Shown: positions 27,901 to 38,951, counted from the stretch's first letter. The stretch: 64,000 bases of DNA from Psychrobium sp. MM17-31 (GCF_022347785.1 NZ_JAKRGA010000002.1:868001-932000), one strand, 5' to 3'. Numbers and translations: made by a program. The notes: generated by a model from the sequence alone, not told the origin.

Positions 27901-30798
27901 ATGCCTTATGTTTTGGCTCAACGTTGGATTAGTGATACCGAATCGGATCTCGGCCTAGGTACTGTTGTTGCTTTAGATGCACGCAGTGTAACCATTTTAT
28001 TTTCCGCGACTGGCGAAAGCCGCCTCTTTTCTCGCGATGATGCGCCGCTAACCCGCGTTGTGTTTAACGTTGGTGACACTGTAGAAAGTCACGAAGAATG
28101 GTCGATGACCATCACCGACGTTAAAGAAGACAAAGGCTTAATCACCTACATTGGCACCCGAACTGATACCGATGAGCAAGACGTGACGCTACGCGAAGTG
28201 ATGCTGTCTCACAACATTCGCTTTAACAAGCCACAAGATCGCATGTTCGCCGGTCAAATCGAGCGCATGAATCACTTCTCACTGCGTTACGATTGTTTAA
28301 TGGCGCGCTACAAAATGGCGCAAAACGATCTATTAGGTCTCTCGGGTACTCGCGCTAGTCTTATTCCGCATCAGCTCCATATCGCTAAAGAAGTCGGTTC
28401 ACGTTACGCGCCGCGCGTACTGCTAGCCGATGAAGTAGGTTTAGGTAAAACCATTGAAGCGGGCATGATCATCGTCCAGCAAGTGCTCACAGGCCGCGCC
28501 GAACGCGTTCTTATCTTGTTGCCAGAAACACTGCAACACCAATGGCTGGTAGAAATGCGTCGCCGTTTTAACCTTAACTTCACCATCTTCGATGAAGAGC
28601 GCTGTGTTGAAGCTAACCTCGATGCTGAAAACCCATTCGATACCGAGCAACTGGTTATCGCCAGCTTATCACTGCTGCGTAAAGCTAACCGTTACAAACA
28701 AGCCCTTGATGGCGACTGGGATCTATTGGTTGTCGATGAAGCTCATCACCTTGAGTGGGATAGTGAAAAACCATCACGTGAATACAAAGTTGTTGAAGGG
28801 CTAGCCCAAGAAACACCGGGTATCTTGCTATTAACGGCAACGCCAGATCAATTAGGCCACGAATCGCATTTCGCTCGTCTACGTTTATTAGATCCTGATC
28901 GTTTCTACGACTACCAAGCTTTCCTAAACGAAGAAAAAGAATATCAACACGTTGCCGAAGCGGCCAACGAGTTAATCGAACAAGACGTGCTCTCTGACGC
29001 CACTGTTAACGTACTGACAGAATTACTCAAAGAGCGCGACATTAGCGAGCTGCTAGCGGCAATTAAAGCCGACGCCAAATCACCAGCTCGCGACGAATTG
29101 CTGCAATTATTATTAGAGCGTCACGGCACCAGCCGCGTATTAATGCGTAACACGCGCCAAGCGGTAAAAGGCTTCCCGAAACGTATCGTTAATACGTACG
29201 AGCTAGCAATGCCAAATCAATACACCACCTCAATGAAAGTGGCTAAAATGATGGGCGGTGCTAAATCGGTGGCCGAAGGCGCGCAAAAATCATTATACCC
29301 AGAAGAAATCTTCCAAGAATTCGAAGGTAAGGACGCTTCTTGGTGGTCATTCGATCCTCGTATCGATTGGTTAATCAACCTGATTAAAGACAGCAAAGAG
29401 AAGATGCTAGTCATCTGTGCTCATGCGCAAACCGCACTCATTATCGAGCAAGCAATGCGCGTAAAAGAAGGCATTCGCAGCGCAGTATTCCACGAAGGTT
29501 TATCGATTATCGAGCGTGACAAAGCCGCGGCTTACTTCGCTCAAGAAGAAGACGGCGCACAAGTATTAGTGTGTTCTGAAATCGGCTCTGAAGGTCGTAA
29601 CTTCCAGTTCTCGCGCCACTTAGTGTTATTTGACTTACCACTAAACCCTGACTTGCTAGAGCAACGTATTGGTCGTCTCGATCGCATCGGTCAAGCCAGC
29701 GATATCCAGCTACACATTCCATATCTTGAAGGCTCAAGCCAGAAGGTATTACTAGACTGGTATCACAACGGCCTTAACGCCTTTGAAACTACTTGTCCGT
29801 CAGGCGGCATCGTATTTAACGAAGTGAAAGACGATTTATTCGCGCTCTTACACGACATTGAAACAGCGCCTAAATCGCTAGATGAAATCATCACTCAAAC
29901 CGATGAAATTCACAGCGAATTAAAAGCGAAAATCGAAAGCGGCCGTGACCGTCTGCTTGAACTAAACTCTGGCGGCCAACAAGCTGGCCAAGCCATTGCC
30001 GATCGCATCGCCAAAAACGACAACGGCACCGAGCTACCAACCTTCATGTTTAACATGATGGATATCTGCGGCGTCGAGCAAGAAGATCACAGCGACAACG
30101 CGCTGATCTTAAAACCGGGTGGCCACATGCTACACAGCCACTTCCCGGGCTTAAGTGACGAAGGCACAACAGTCACCTTTAGCCGTGACACGGCACTTGC
30201 CCGTGAAGACTTCCAATTTATCAATTGGGAACACCCGATGGTACAAGGCAGCATCGACATGGTGCTAAGTGACACAACTGGTAACAACGCGGTATCTATT
30301 CTTAAGAGCAAGGCGCTACCAGCAGGCACCATGCTATTAGAGCTATTGTTCGTTGCCGATACCTCTGCACCAAAAAAATACCACATCGGCCGTTTCTTAC
30401 CACCGACACCAATGCGCATGCTAATGGATAAAAACGGTAACGAGCTAAACGCCAACATCAGTTACCAAAAGCTCAGCGATCAACTAAGCCCTATCGGCCG
30501 TCACATCGCCAGCAAGCTAGTAACAGCATCACAAGCGTTCATCCACCAGCAGGTAACTAACGGTACGGATAAAGCGCAAGATGCACTTGTCAGCATTCAA
30601 GAAGATGCGCTAGCGAAGATGCACAAGGTGTTAGATAGCGAAATCGAGCGCCTAACAGATCTGAAAGCGGTTAACCCAAATATCCGCTCGGAAGAGATCA
30701 CGCACCTTGAAACGGAAAAAGCCCAGCTAACGAAGTACATTGGCAACGCCCAAATCAAACTCGACAGCCTGCGTTTTATCGTGGTGTCGCCAGAGTAA
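27901..30798 (+). CDS. rapA: RNA polymerase-associated ATPase RapA
   Basis: 965 aa (E. coli 968). N-terminal Tudor-like region MPYVLAQRWISDTESDLGLG, then an SWI2/SNF2 ATPase: Walker A ADEVGLGKTIEAG (about 176-188), DEAH box VVDEAHHLEW, LLTATP, and lobe 2 with GSEGRNFQFSRHLVLFDLP and EQRIGRLDRIGQ. It recycles RNA polymerase stalled after transcription. It is a single-gene unit ending in a strong terminator, with the toxin-antitoxin-chaperone locus immediately downstream in the opposite orientation. Confidence 0.97.
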   Translation: MPYVLAQRWISDTESDLGLGTVVALDARSVTILFSATGESRLFSRDDAPLTRVVFNVGDTVESHEEWSMTITDVKEDKGLITYIGTRTDTDEQDVTLREVMLSHNIRFNKPQDRMFAGQIERMNHFSLRYDCLMARYKMAQNDLLGLSGTRASLIPHQLHIAKEVGSRYAPRVLLADEVGLGKTIEAGMIIVQQVLTGRAERVLILLPETLQHQWLVEMRRRFNLNFTIFDEERCVEANLDAENPFDTEQLVIASLSLLRKANRYKQALDGDWDLLVVDEAHHLEWDSEKPSREYKVVEGLAQETPGILLLTATPDQLGHESHFARLRLLDPDRFYDYQAFLNEEKEYQHVAEAANELIEQDVLSDATVNVLTELLKERDISELLAAIKADAKSPARDELLQLLLERHGTSRVLMRNTRQAVKGFPKRIVNTYELAMPNQYTTSMKVAKMMGGAKSVAEGAQKSLYPEEIFQEFEGKDASWWSFDPRIDWLINLIKDSKEKMLVICAHAQTALIIEQAMRVKEGIRSAVFHEGLSIIERDKAAAYFAQEEDGAQVLVCSEIGSEGRNFQFSRHLVLFDLPLNPDLLEQRIGRLDRIGQASDIQLHIPYLEGSSQKVLLDWYHNGLNAFETTCPSGGIVFNEVKDDLFALLHDIETAPKSLDEIITQTDEIHSELKAKIESGRDRLLELNSGGQQAGQAIADRIAKNDNGTELPTFMFNMMDICGVEQEDHSDNALILKPGGHMLHSHFPGLSDEGTTVTFSRDTALAREDFQFINWEHPMVQGSIDMVLSDTTGNNAVSILKSKALPAGTMLLELLFVADTSAPKKYHIGRFLPPTPMRMLMDKNGNELNANISYQKLSDQLSPIGRHIASKLVTASQAFIHQQVTNGTDKAQDALVSIQEDALAKMHKVLDSEIERLTDLKAVNPNIRSEEITHLETEKAQLTKYIGNAQIKLDSLRFIVVSPE

Positions 30799-30834
30799 AC
30801 TCACTGCGCGCACGACTTTAAATTCAAGGCAAAC

Positions 30835-30872
30835 AAAAACGCCAGTCACTGCTTAGTGACTGGCGTTTTTTT
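30835..30872 (+). terminator. rapA terminator
   Basis: A 16-bp perfect stem (AAAAACGCCAGTCACT and its complement) with a GCTT loop is followed by a run of seven T. The A-run on the other side makes it usable also for the convergent chaperone gene. Confidence 0.92.
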
Positions 30873-30907
30873 AATTTGCCTCAAATCTCGATGAATTTAG
30901 AAAAGAT

Positions 30908-31369
30908 TCAAACTCTTAGCGGCGGAATAGAAATTGGATTTATATTAAGCCTTGCGCAAGATGACTGTAAAACTTCTCTCCAATATGGCCAAACATGATA
31001 AAACACATGCTGCTGTCCGAATTGCTTTATTTCATCTTCTGAAAGCTCACATGTCGACTCATACTGCGCTACAAACTCAGAGCTAATTTCTAACAAAGGC
31101 TCGATGGCAACGTCAGAATTCTGCTGATTAAAGTCTTCATCTGAGATGAACCTAATTCCGATTACGGTATATAATTTATACAACCACTTTCCATTTTCAA
31201 CTTCACAACTTTTAAACATTTTCAGGCCTTTTAATTCCTGAGAATTATTTAAATAACTATCATCAAAATTTTCTGAATCTATGTCATCATGTAAATTAAC
31301 ATATAAATTTTTCAAAATTACAGATTGAATTAATAAACTCTCTGTACATTTCTTTATCTCGGGAGTCAT
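30908..31369 (-). CDS. SecB-like chaperone of a toxin-antitoxin-chaperone system
   Basis: 153 aa from the ATG at 31369, which overlaps the antitoxin stop (TGATG) and has AAGG 7 nt upstream; an ATG at 31393 is the alternative. Strand pattern LYKLYTVIGIRF, then FVAQYESTCEL and the C-terminal FYHVWPYWREVLQSSCARL...PISIPPLRV match the SecB fold, where F/VWPYxRE and a terminal proline-rich strand are the best kept parts. Solitary SecB-like proteins encoded behind higBA fold and protect the antitoxin (Rv1957 of M. tuberculosis). The assignment rests on pattern plus gene order; no alignment was run. Confidence 0.8.
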   Translation of the reverse strand: MTPEIKKCTESLLIQSVILKNLYVNLHDDIDSENFDDSYLNNSQELKGLKMFKSCEVENGKWLYKLYTVIGIRFISDEDFNQQNSDVAIEPLLEISSEFVAQYESTCELSEDEIKQFGQQHVFYHVWPYWREVLQSSCARLNINPISIPPLRV

Positions 31370-31782
31370 CAAGCGACCTTCTTCTTTGACCATTCTTTAT
31401 CATATGCAAGGTAAACATTTCGCGTTGTTCTCTTTTCCAGATTTTTACTAGAAAACTCATGCTGTCCAGAGTTTACCCATTCGCTCTTTTCCAACTTAGC
31501 TGGAGCTACAGGTACTCGAACTTCTGGCTTAAACCCTAAAACAAAACAAATATCTGAAAATGATCCTAGCGTCATATTTCTTGAACCACTTAAAATTTGT
31601 GTTACATATGATTTAGACTTGCCCAATCTCCGGGCTAACTCAGCTTTAGAAATCGATAAATCTTCAAGAATTAACAAAAGATCTTCAGTAACGTTAAATA
31701 CTAAATCTTCTCTAGCATACGCTTTTTCTTCAGCATTACTAAAATCTTTCGCTGTTGAGTAAAACATATCTTTAGCACTCAT
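31369..31782 (-). CDS. HigA-like antitoxin with C-terminal chaperone-addiction-like tail
   Basis: 137 aa from the ATG at 31782, with AAGGAG 8 nt upstream inside the toxin gene's end; a TTG at 31788 is a poorer start. Residues 35-85 are an XRE-type helix-turn-helix (ISKAELARRLGKSKSYVTQI). Residues 91-137 form a tail with W102, F110, Y124, Y127 and W131, longer than in ordinary HigA. In TAC systems such a tail (ChAD) is aggregation-prone and is the chaperone's binding site. It should bind the toxin and repress its own promoter through the palindrome at 32200-32217. Confidence 0.83.
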   Translation of the reverse strand: MSAKDMFYSTAKDFSNAEEKAYAREDLVFNVTEDLLLILEDLSISKAELARRLGKSKSYVTQILSGSRNMTLGSFSDICFVLGFKPEVRVPVAPAKLEKSEWVNSGQHEFSSKNLEKRTTRNVYLAYDKEWSKKKVA

Positions 31783-31784
31783 AA

Positions 31785-32174
31785 TCAATTCTCCTTATCA
31801 TTCCAATTTGCATGTACTCTATCTATATCTCTCTGATCAAGCTTTTGCTTATCTTTATAAGTATAATGACTTATAAAATAGGTATTTGGATATTTTAACG
31901 ATAACCAACAATAAGCTCTAACTGGTATTTTCTTAAAAGCATTAAACTTACCTCCATTCCTTGGCAAGCTCCCTTCTTGAGGAAAATTTTCCCTAGACAT
32001 TCTTTTACCATCAGCCAAACGCTCAATCAGCTGAATTATCGTATTTGTAACTGTTCTCTTCCTTTTATGAGGAGATACACTTAACAATGCTTCTTCAAAA
32101 CTTTCTAGGGCATTATCGCAATGTTCCACCGTAAAATGTGTCCCTACATGCTTATTTTTAGGTTTATCAGTCAC
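31785..32174 (-). CDS. HigB/RelE-like toxin
   Basis: 129 aa, starting with GTG at 32174; no in-frame ATG lies nearby. Helical N-terminal half (TNTIIQLIERLADGKRM), then LPRNGGKFNAFKKIPVRAYCW, a strand YPNTYFISHYTYKD and a final helix with KQKLDQRDIDRVHANW. That order of small-barrel strands, a lysine-rich turn and a terminal helix is the pattern of RelE/HigB mRNA interferases. The length is near M. tuberculosis HigB1 (125). It is first in the operon, as in higBA. The family call is moderate on sequence alone and stronger with context. Confidence 0.75.
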   Translation of the reverse strand: MTDKPKNKHVGTHFTVEHCDNALESFEEALLSVSPHKRKRTVTNTIIQLIERLADGKRMSRENFPQEGSLPRNGGKFNAFKKIPVRAYCWLSLKYPNTYFISHYTYKDKQKLDQRDIDRVHANWNDKEN

Positions 32175-32199
32175 TCTACATAATTCTCAATCAAGTTTA

Positions 32200-32217
32200 G
32201 TTAACATATATGTTAAC
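32200..32217. promoter_or_regulatory. 18-bp perfect palindrome, putative antitoxin operator
   Basis: GTTAACATATATGTTAAC is a perfect dyad 25 nt upstream of the toxin start. On the minus strand it follows a TTGCAC hexamer (-35 candidate) and covers the spacer up to the place where a -10 would lie, so binding would block transcription. A second, 12-bp palindrome (TTTAGATCTAAA, 32271-32282) is farther upstream. Autorepression by the HigA-like protein is inferred. Confidence 0.72.
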
Positions 32218-32343
32218 CCAAGTGCAATGTAACACTTTCGTGAATTAAAATTCAAATTATTTTTATAGAATTTAGATCTAAATAACTTAAACGCGCCTTA
32301 TGAATAATAACAATCAAAGATATAGCTCATAAACTGATAATTA

Positions 32344-32880
32344 CTAATTTACCACCTTCAGCAAAGGCCACTTCTTCAACCATCCTTTATTCTCAACACG
32401 CCCGTCGAACACTTCACGTGGTCGTAATGGATTATGCGTCACTTGCAATGCAAATAGTGATTCAAAGCCAAAGGCGGCGATACATTCGTATTCACTTTTA
32501 GCTGTTTTACGAATGGCGACGGCAGTTTCTTGTTCAGGCCAATGACGCATGGCATCGAGTGAGTTTAGGTAGGGAACATCGTTATTACGCAGATGCATCT
32601 TGGCTTGATTACGCACCTGCCAATTGAATTGTGGAATCAGTTGTTTGAGTTTTTCTTCGTAAGCCAGATATCGATTAACGTCAGTTTCGCTGTCATCGAA
32701 ATAGATAACATCAACATCATTAAGGGGTGTGGATTGCGCAAACTGGTGCAGATGATCCCATACCAGATTACGGACAAAGCCAGCGGCGATATAACATTGC
32801 GGGAGTTTTAATTGAGCAACAGCATCCAGAGCCTTAACGCGCAGTGGATCTTGTGCCACCAGCTCGATAATTTTATCCAT
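32344..32880 (-). CDS. Nucleotidyltransferase family protein (DUF925-like)
   Basis: 178 aa from the ATG at 32880 (MDKIIELVAQDPLRV); the upstream extension in this frame overlaps yacL and is not family-like. AAGFVRNLVWDHLH followed by NDVDVIYFDD is the nucleotidyltransferase core with the two metal-binding Asp residues, then WQVRNQAKMHLRNND and a C-terminal KGWLKKWPLL. Homologues are annotated as nucleotidyltransferases with unknown substrate. It starts 11 nt after yacL and may be co-transcribed with it. Confidence 0.82.
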   Translation of the reverse strand: MDKIIELVAQDPLRVKALDAVAQLKLPQCYIAAGFVRNLVWDHLHQFAQSTPLNDVDVIYFDDSETDVNRYLAYEEKLKQLIPQFNWQVRNQAKMHLRNNDVPYLNSLDAMRHWPEQETAVAIRKTAKSEYECIAAFGFESLFALQVTHNPLRPREVFDGRVENKGWLKKWPLLKVVN

Positions 32881-32891
32881 AATAAAAAATA

Positions 32892-33257
32892 CTAGCTCAC
32901 AAACTCCAACCAACTTTCTAGCATGGCTTCGAAATCTTCGATACCGCATTCGCCAACGCTTTCGCTGTCATAGTGAGATAAGTCTTCGCCGTCGGGTAAT
33001 TCGCCGTCAACATACAGGCTGTTAGCCATCACGATTGCATCGTCGTCTGTTAGGGTAAGTGAGAAATCACGGCCTTCAATCAACTCTTCCACATCTTGCT
33101 GCGTTTTTAAGTGTGTGATTTTGGCGAGTAAGGCTTTAATCTTTGTTGGCTCTGCGCCTATTTCACTCATTAGCCAGCGGCCAAAAGCTTCGTGTTCCAT
33201 TGAAAATTCAACGCGGTATGAATCATTAAGGGTGTCGGTTTTAAATTGAAATTCCAT
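32892..33257 (-). CDS. yacL: YacL family protein (UPF0231)
   Basis: 121 aa from the ATG at 33257 (MEFQFKTDTLNDSYRVEFSM); an 11-residue longer reading is unlikely. E. coli YacL is 120 aa and shares the pattern SMxHExxGxW near the start and NxLxxxG...YDxESxxxCGxEDF at the end, seen here as SMEHEAFGRWL and HYDSESVGECGIEDFEAML. It is a strongly acidic cytosolic protein of unknown function, limited to gammaproteobacteria. Confidence 0.9.
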   Translation of the reverse strand: MEFQFKTDTLNDSYRVEFSMEHEAFGRWLMSEIGAEPTKIKALLAKITHLKTQQDVEELIEGRDFSLTLTDDDAIVMANSLYVDGELPDGEDLSHYDSESVGECGIEDFEAMLESWLEFVS

Positions 33258-33402
33258 GGAAAGGCCTACTTCTTTACGTTTACAGTCCACTATTTTAACG
33301 CCAAAACAACGTCATCAACAGCACCAATTTACGGCAAACTTTCTTTGAGGGGCATATATCTTGAGACACTTTTTCCTTGAGACAACGGGATAAAAAAGCT
33401 AA

Positions 33403-35880
<2,478 letters not shown>

Positions 35881-35970
35881 GGTTTGCTAGGCGAGAATTT
35901 TAATATACGCGAACTATTTGGTGTGCTTACAAGGTTCACCTGCTTATTATAAATTCGCTAAAGCACACCA

Positions 35971-36158
35971 GTTACTTTTCTTTGCGTCGCCAAAGAAAAG
36001 TAACCAAAAGAAAGGCGACCCGTGGTTTAGCGCTGGTTCTTAAAAGATAAATTGCCTATTCAATACCGTATTTGATCCGCATCCATGCGGCAAATACTCA
36101 AAAATCATCCCTGATTTTTGCATTGGTCAATTTCTAATTTAAGACGCTAAACGGCGGG
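35971..36158. repeat. Structured intergenic repeat element
   Basis: The 344-nt gap 35881-36224 holds no gene. It contains a 14-bp perfect hairpin (GTTACTTTTCTTTG at 35971-35984, complement at 35991-36004). Next comes a long imperfect inverted repeat, CCCGTGGTTTAGCG (36019-36032) against CGCTAAACGGCGGG (36145-36158), extended inward by 36035-36056 against 36125-36145. Inside are two further hairpins (36077-36090 and 36099-36120). Sequences with this TTACTTTTCTTTG...CAAAGAAAAGTAAC core recur between genes in many gammaproteobacteria. Copy number here cannot be judged, as the window has one copy. Confidence 0.75.
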
Positions 36159-36224
36159 ATTTATCCACGCTTAAAACCTATCACTCCGATCAATTACTCG
36201 GTAATACGCTAGATTTTTTATTTA

Positions 36225-36845
36225 TTAACGATTAGAAACGCTATCAGTAATAACTTTCAAGCGATTATTCAATTGCAATAAGGGCGTTAAAACGAGTGAG
36301 CTTGTAAGGCGCCAAATCAGCATAAATAGCACCACACAATAGCCGAGTGATTGCAGAACCTGACGCACTAAGATTTCCTGTAGCGTTGACTCTAGCAGTT
36401 GATGATTAATCAGAATTTGCGCGAAACCGATATTGTTGTCGATGCCGCCTTCCACAAAAGTTAGTGGAATATCAATTACCCACTCTTGCTTTTCAAAGGG
36501 TTCAAAGTCTTGCTCTGAGATAATATTTTTAATGTTGGTCTTCGCGGAATAAAGCACGGTGCTGCCGTCTGATACAACCATGCCACTGATAAAGGCATTT
36601 TTGAGTTCGGCATTGGTAAAGTCTTTAATACTCTCTTCTGAGAAGTTCCAAATCAAGGCAGGAAGAACGGTTTCTGCACGTACTTTAGCGAGGGCAATCT
36701 GGGTAGTCATTTGCTCGTTGAGTTCGTCTTTCTCTTTGTAGTAATTCAATACGCCGGTGCAGAAAAACAGTAACAAAAATATTGATAGCGAAAAAAACAA
36801 AAACTTCGCTTTAAGAGACTTACCCAATTTAAACGCTAATTTCAC
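36225..36845 (-). CDS. Membrane sensor protein lacking an output domain (possibly truncated)
   Basis: 206 aa. TM1 (about 14-33, FLFFSLSIFLLLFFCTGVL), a periplasmic domain of about 130 residues with SEESIKDFTNAELKNAFISG, and TM2 (about 163-185). It then stops within what would be the start of a HAMP linker (LTPLLQLNNRLKVITDSV). This layout is the N-terminal half of a sensor kinase or diguanylate cyclase. No catalytic domain is present in any frame before the structured repeat and the GH63 gene. It is either a remnant or a free-standing sensor. There is no frameshifted continuation. Confidence 0.68.
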   Translation of the reverse strand: MKLAFKLGKSLKAKFLFFSLSIFLLLFFCTGVLNYYKEKDELNEQMTTQIALAKVRAETVLPALIWNFSEESIKDFTNAELKNAFISGMVVSDGSTVLYSAKTNIKNIISEQDFEPFEKQEWVIDIPLTFVEGGIDNNIGFAQILINHQLLESTLQEILVRQVLQSLGYCVVLFMLIWRLTSSLVLTPLLQLNNRLKVITDSVSNR

Positions 36846-36946
36846 TACCTAAGCTCCGTTTAAGCACTATCCATTAAAGTACTAACTGTTTACGAACTGA
36901 CTACTATTTCTACTACTTTATCTCTAATTTAAGTCAGCGGCAACGG

Positions 36947-37819
36947 TTAAGTCCACATTACCATGATGGCAGCAATCGCAATTAATACTAAACCTAAACC
37001 ATCTTTAATTTTTACCGGCTGTTTTAACCACAATACCGACACTAACATGGTAAAAAATATCTCCACCTGCCCCAATGTTTTAACATAAGGCACGCTTTGA
37101 TACGCCATTGCACTAAACCAGCCGATAGAGCCGATACAACTGGTTAAACTGATCATAAAAGTAAGTTTACCGTGCTCTTGTAATTTGCGCAGTGTCGCTG
37201 GTCGTTTGACGGCTAAGTAGCTCACCAGCATTAAGGTTTGCAACACAATCACTATTAATAGCACCCAAGCAGCGCGATGGGTTGTCGGTAAATCCAGTGT
37301 TAAACTCGCTTCACGCACCCACAAAGAAGTCAGCGCGAAGCTAGTGCCACAGGCTAATCCCAACATTAACGTTTGCAGCGATAGTCCTTTAATGCCTTGG
37401 CGAGAGCTCATCAATAAAATAGCAACCGTACCAATCAGCACCCCGCCCCAACCAAACAAGCTTAAGCTGGTGCCAAAGAAAATGGTTCCCAAGATTGCAG
37501 CCACTAACGCCTCACTCTTGGCAAGGCCAGCACCAACGGCAAAATTGTTTAGCTTAAATAGTTTTACCATCAGTGCCGTGGCAAGGATCTGCATGCAAGC
37601 CGCGCCGACGACAAAAAAGATCAGTAATGGAGAAATAGTGGGAAATGAGGCAGGCTGAAAATAATACAGCCCACCTAAATAGAGTGCAGCTAAAGGCACT
37701 GCCCACAAAAATCGAGCAAGGGTTACGCCAACAACATCGACATCTTGACTGAGTTTACTTTGAAATGCATTACGCCATGACTGCGAAAACGCCGCCATCA
37801 GCGTAAAATAAATCCACAT
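36947..37819 (-). CDS. DMT superfamily transporter (EamA-like)
   Basis: 290 aa with about ten hydrophobic helices in two repeats of five, the EamA pattern, e.g. SLFGWGGVLIGTVAILLM and VEIFFTMLVSVLWLKQPV (the latter is the conserved repeat-2 end). Family members export amino acids, nucleosides or other metabolites. The substrate cannot be assigned from sequence or neighbours. A single-gene unit, 90 nt from the lytic transglycosylase gene. Confidence 0.87.
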   Translation of the reverse strand: MWIYFTLMAAFSQSWRNAFQSKLSQDVDVVGVTLARFLWAVPLAALYLGGLYYFQPASFPTISPLLIFFVVGAACMQILATALMVKLFKLNNFAVGAGLAKSEALVAAILGTIFFGTSLSLFGWGGVLIGTVAILLMSSRQGIKGLSLQTLMLGLACGTSFALTSLWVREASLTLDLPTTHRAAWVLLIVIVLQTLMLVSYLAVKRPATLRKLQEHGKLTFMISLTSCIGSIGWFSAMAYQSVPYVKTLGQVEIFFTMLVSVLWLKQPVKIKDGLGLVLIAIAAIMVMWT

Positions 37820-37909
37820 GTTGTGTCCTATAGTCTTTACTCAACAACGCAGATAGTGTGCTTTATCACGCCGCAAACTCAAGTGTATTTAATGAATGCT
37901 TGATATAGA

Positions 37910-38932
37910 TTATTTAAATTTATCAGACAACAGACCAACGGTAATGGCGTAACTATTTGCACAGTTATAACGCAAAATAGTGCGGAAATTACCGTAGGTT
38001 AAAAACGCATCGCCGTTAACACCATCAGGTACCGTTAGCGTAGCTTTTAAGTTAACCGTTGGTAACTCAGCATTATTTAAACGACGTACGCCTAATTCGT
38101 TCCATTGCGACAGTGGCAGCTTTTCGCTATGAGCTCGTAAGGCACGACAGCCTTTTTCTGGCGTCACTTGCTTGGTGTCAGCCACCAGCTGTTTAGCATT
38201 TTCAGGTAGCGTAATTTGACGTCCCCAAGTTTGCTGGTCGTTCCAACCATAATGCTTTAAATAGTTCGCAATCGAGGCAAACACGTCGGCATGAGTGTGC
38301 CAAATATCTTTGCGACCATCGCCATCAAAATCTTGTGCAAGTTGCAGGAAGCTCGATGGCATAAACTGCCCTTGCCCCATCGCACCGCTCCAAGAGCCTT
38401 TCATATCTTCGAGTTTGATATGACCTTCTTTCAAGATAGTCAGTGCGTTAAATAACTCTTTTCTAAAGTAAGGGCCACGGCGCTTGTCATAGGCTAAGGT
38501 TGCTAACGAGCGAATGATGTCATTATTACCGGTGTAGTTACCATAGTTAGTTTCAAGGCCCCAAAACGCCAGAATAAAACGCGGCTGAACACCATAAGCT
38601 TTACCTACTTTTTCAAGTAGTTCACCGTGCTCTTTTTTCATTTTTAAACCAGTGTTAATACGCCAGTCTGACAAACGCTTAGTGCTGTAGCGCTTGAAGG
38701 TTCGTTTAAATTCTGGTTGTGCGCGGTCACTCTTAATCGCTTTTGGATAAGGCTTTAACCCAGTAAGTGCCTCTTCGATTAATTGATCGCTAAACCCTTT
38801 TTGTTTAGCTTCTACTTTGAGAGCTTCTAACCATGTTTGAAAATCTTGTTGTTGCTCGGCCAAAGCCACGTGGCTTAAACCGCATAGAGAAAAGGCAACT
38901 GCACCCAATGAAAAACGCTTTAATAGCTTCAT
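37910..38932 (-). CDS. Lytic murein transglycosylase, MltB family
   Basis: 340 aa. A signal peptide (about 1-25, ending SHVALA) is followed by the SLT_2 domain: FILAFWGLETNYGNYTG with the catalytic Glu (about 125), RRGPYFRKELFNAL, SWSGAMGQGQFMPSSFLQLA and DGDGRKDIWHTHADVFASIANYLKHYGW. It cleaves the MurNAc-GlcNAc bond of peptidoglycan, forming 1,6-anhydro-MurNAc. No lipobox Cys is at the signal cleavage site, so it is predicted soluble in the periplasm. It is 19 nt downstream of the DUF599 gene. Its product is fed to recycling; AmgK/MurU in this window act later in MurNAc recycling. Confidence 0.93.
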   Translation of the reverse strand: MKLLKRFSLGAVAFSLCGLSHVALAEQQQDFQTWLEALKVEAKQKGFSDQLIEEALTGLKPYPKAIKSDRAQPEFKRTFKRYSTKRLSDWRINTGLKMKKEHGELLEKVGKAYGVQPRFILAFWGLETNYGNYTGNNDIIRSLATLAYDKRRGPYFRKELFNALTILKEGHIKLEDMKGSWSGAMGQGQFMPSSFLQLAQDFDGDGRKDIWHTHADVFASIANYLKHYGWNDQQTWGRQITLPENAKQLVADTKQVTPEKGCRALRAHSEKLPLSQWNELGVRRLNNAELPTVNLKATLTVPDGVNGDAFLTYGNFRTILRYNCANSYAITVGLLSDKFK

Positions 38933-38951
38933 CTTAATTTCCTAATGTTCT

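Noticed and set aside
32271-32282. TTTAGATCTAAA palindrome, resembling the dyad at 7916-7938, as a shared regulator site
   Set aside because: Only 12 bp and AT-rich; two occurrences in 64 kb are not enough to claim a shared regulator.
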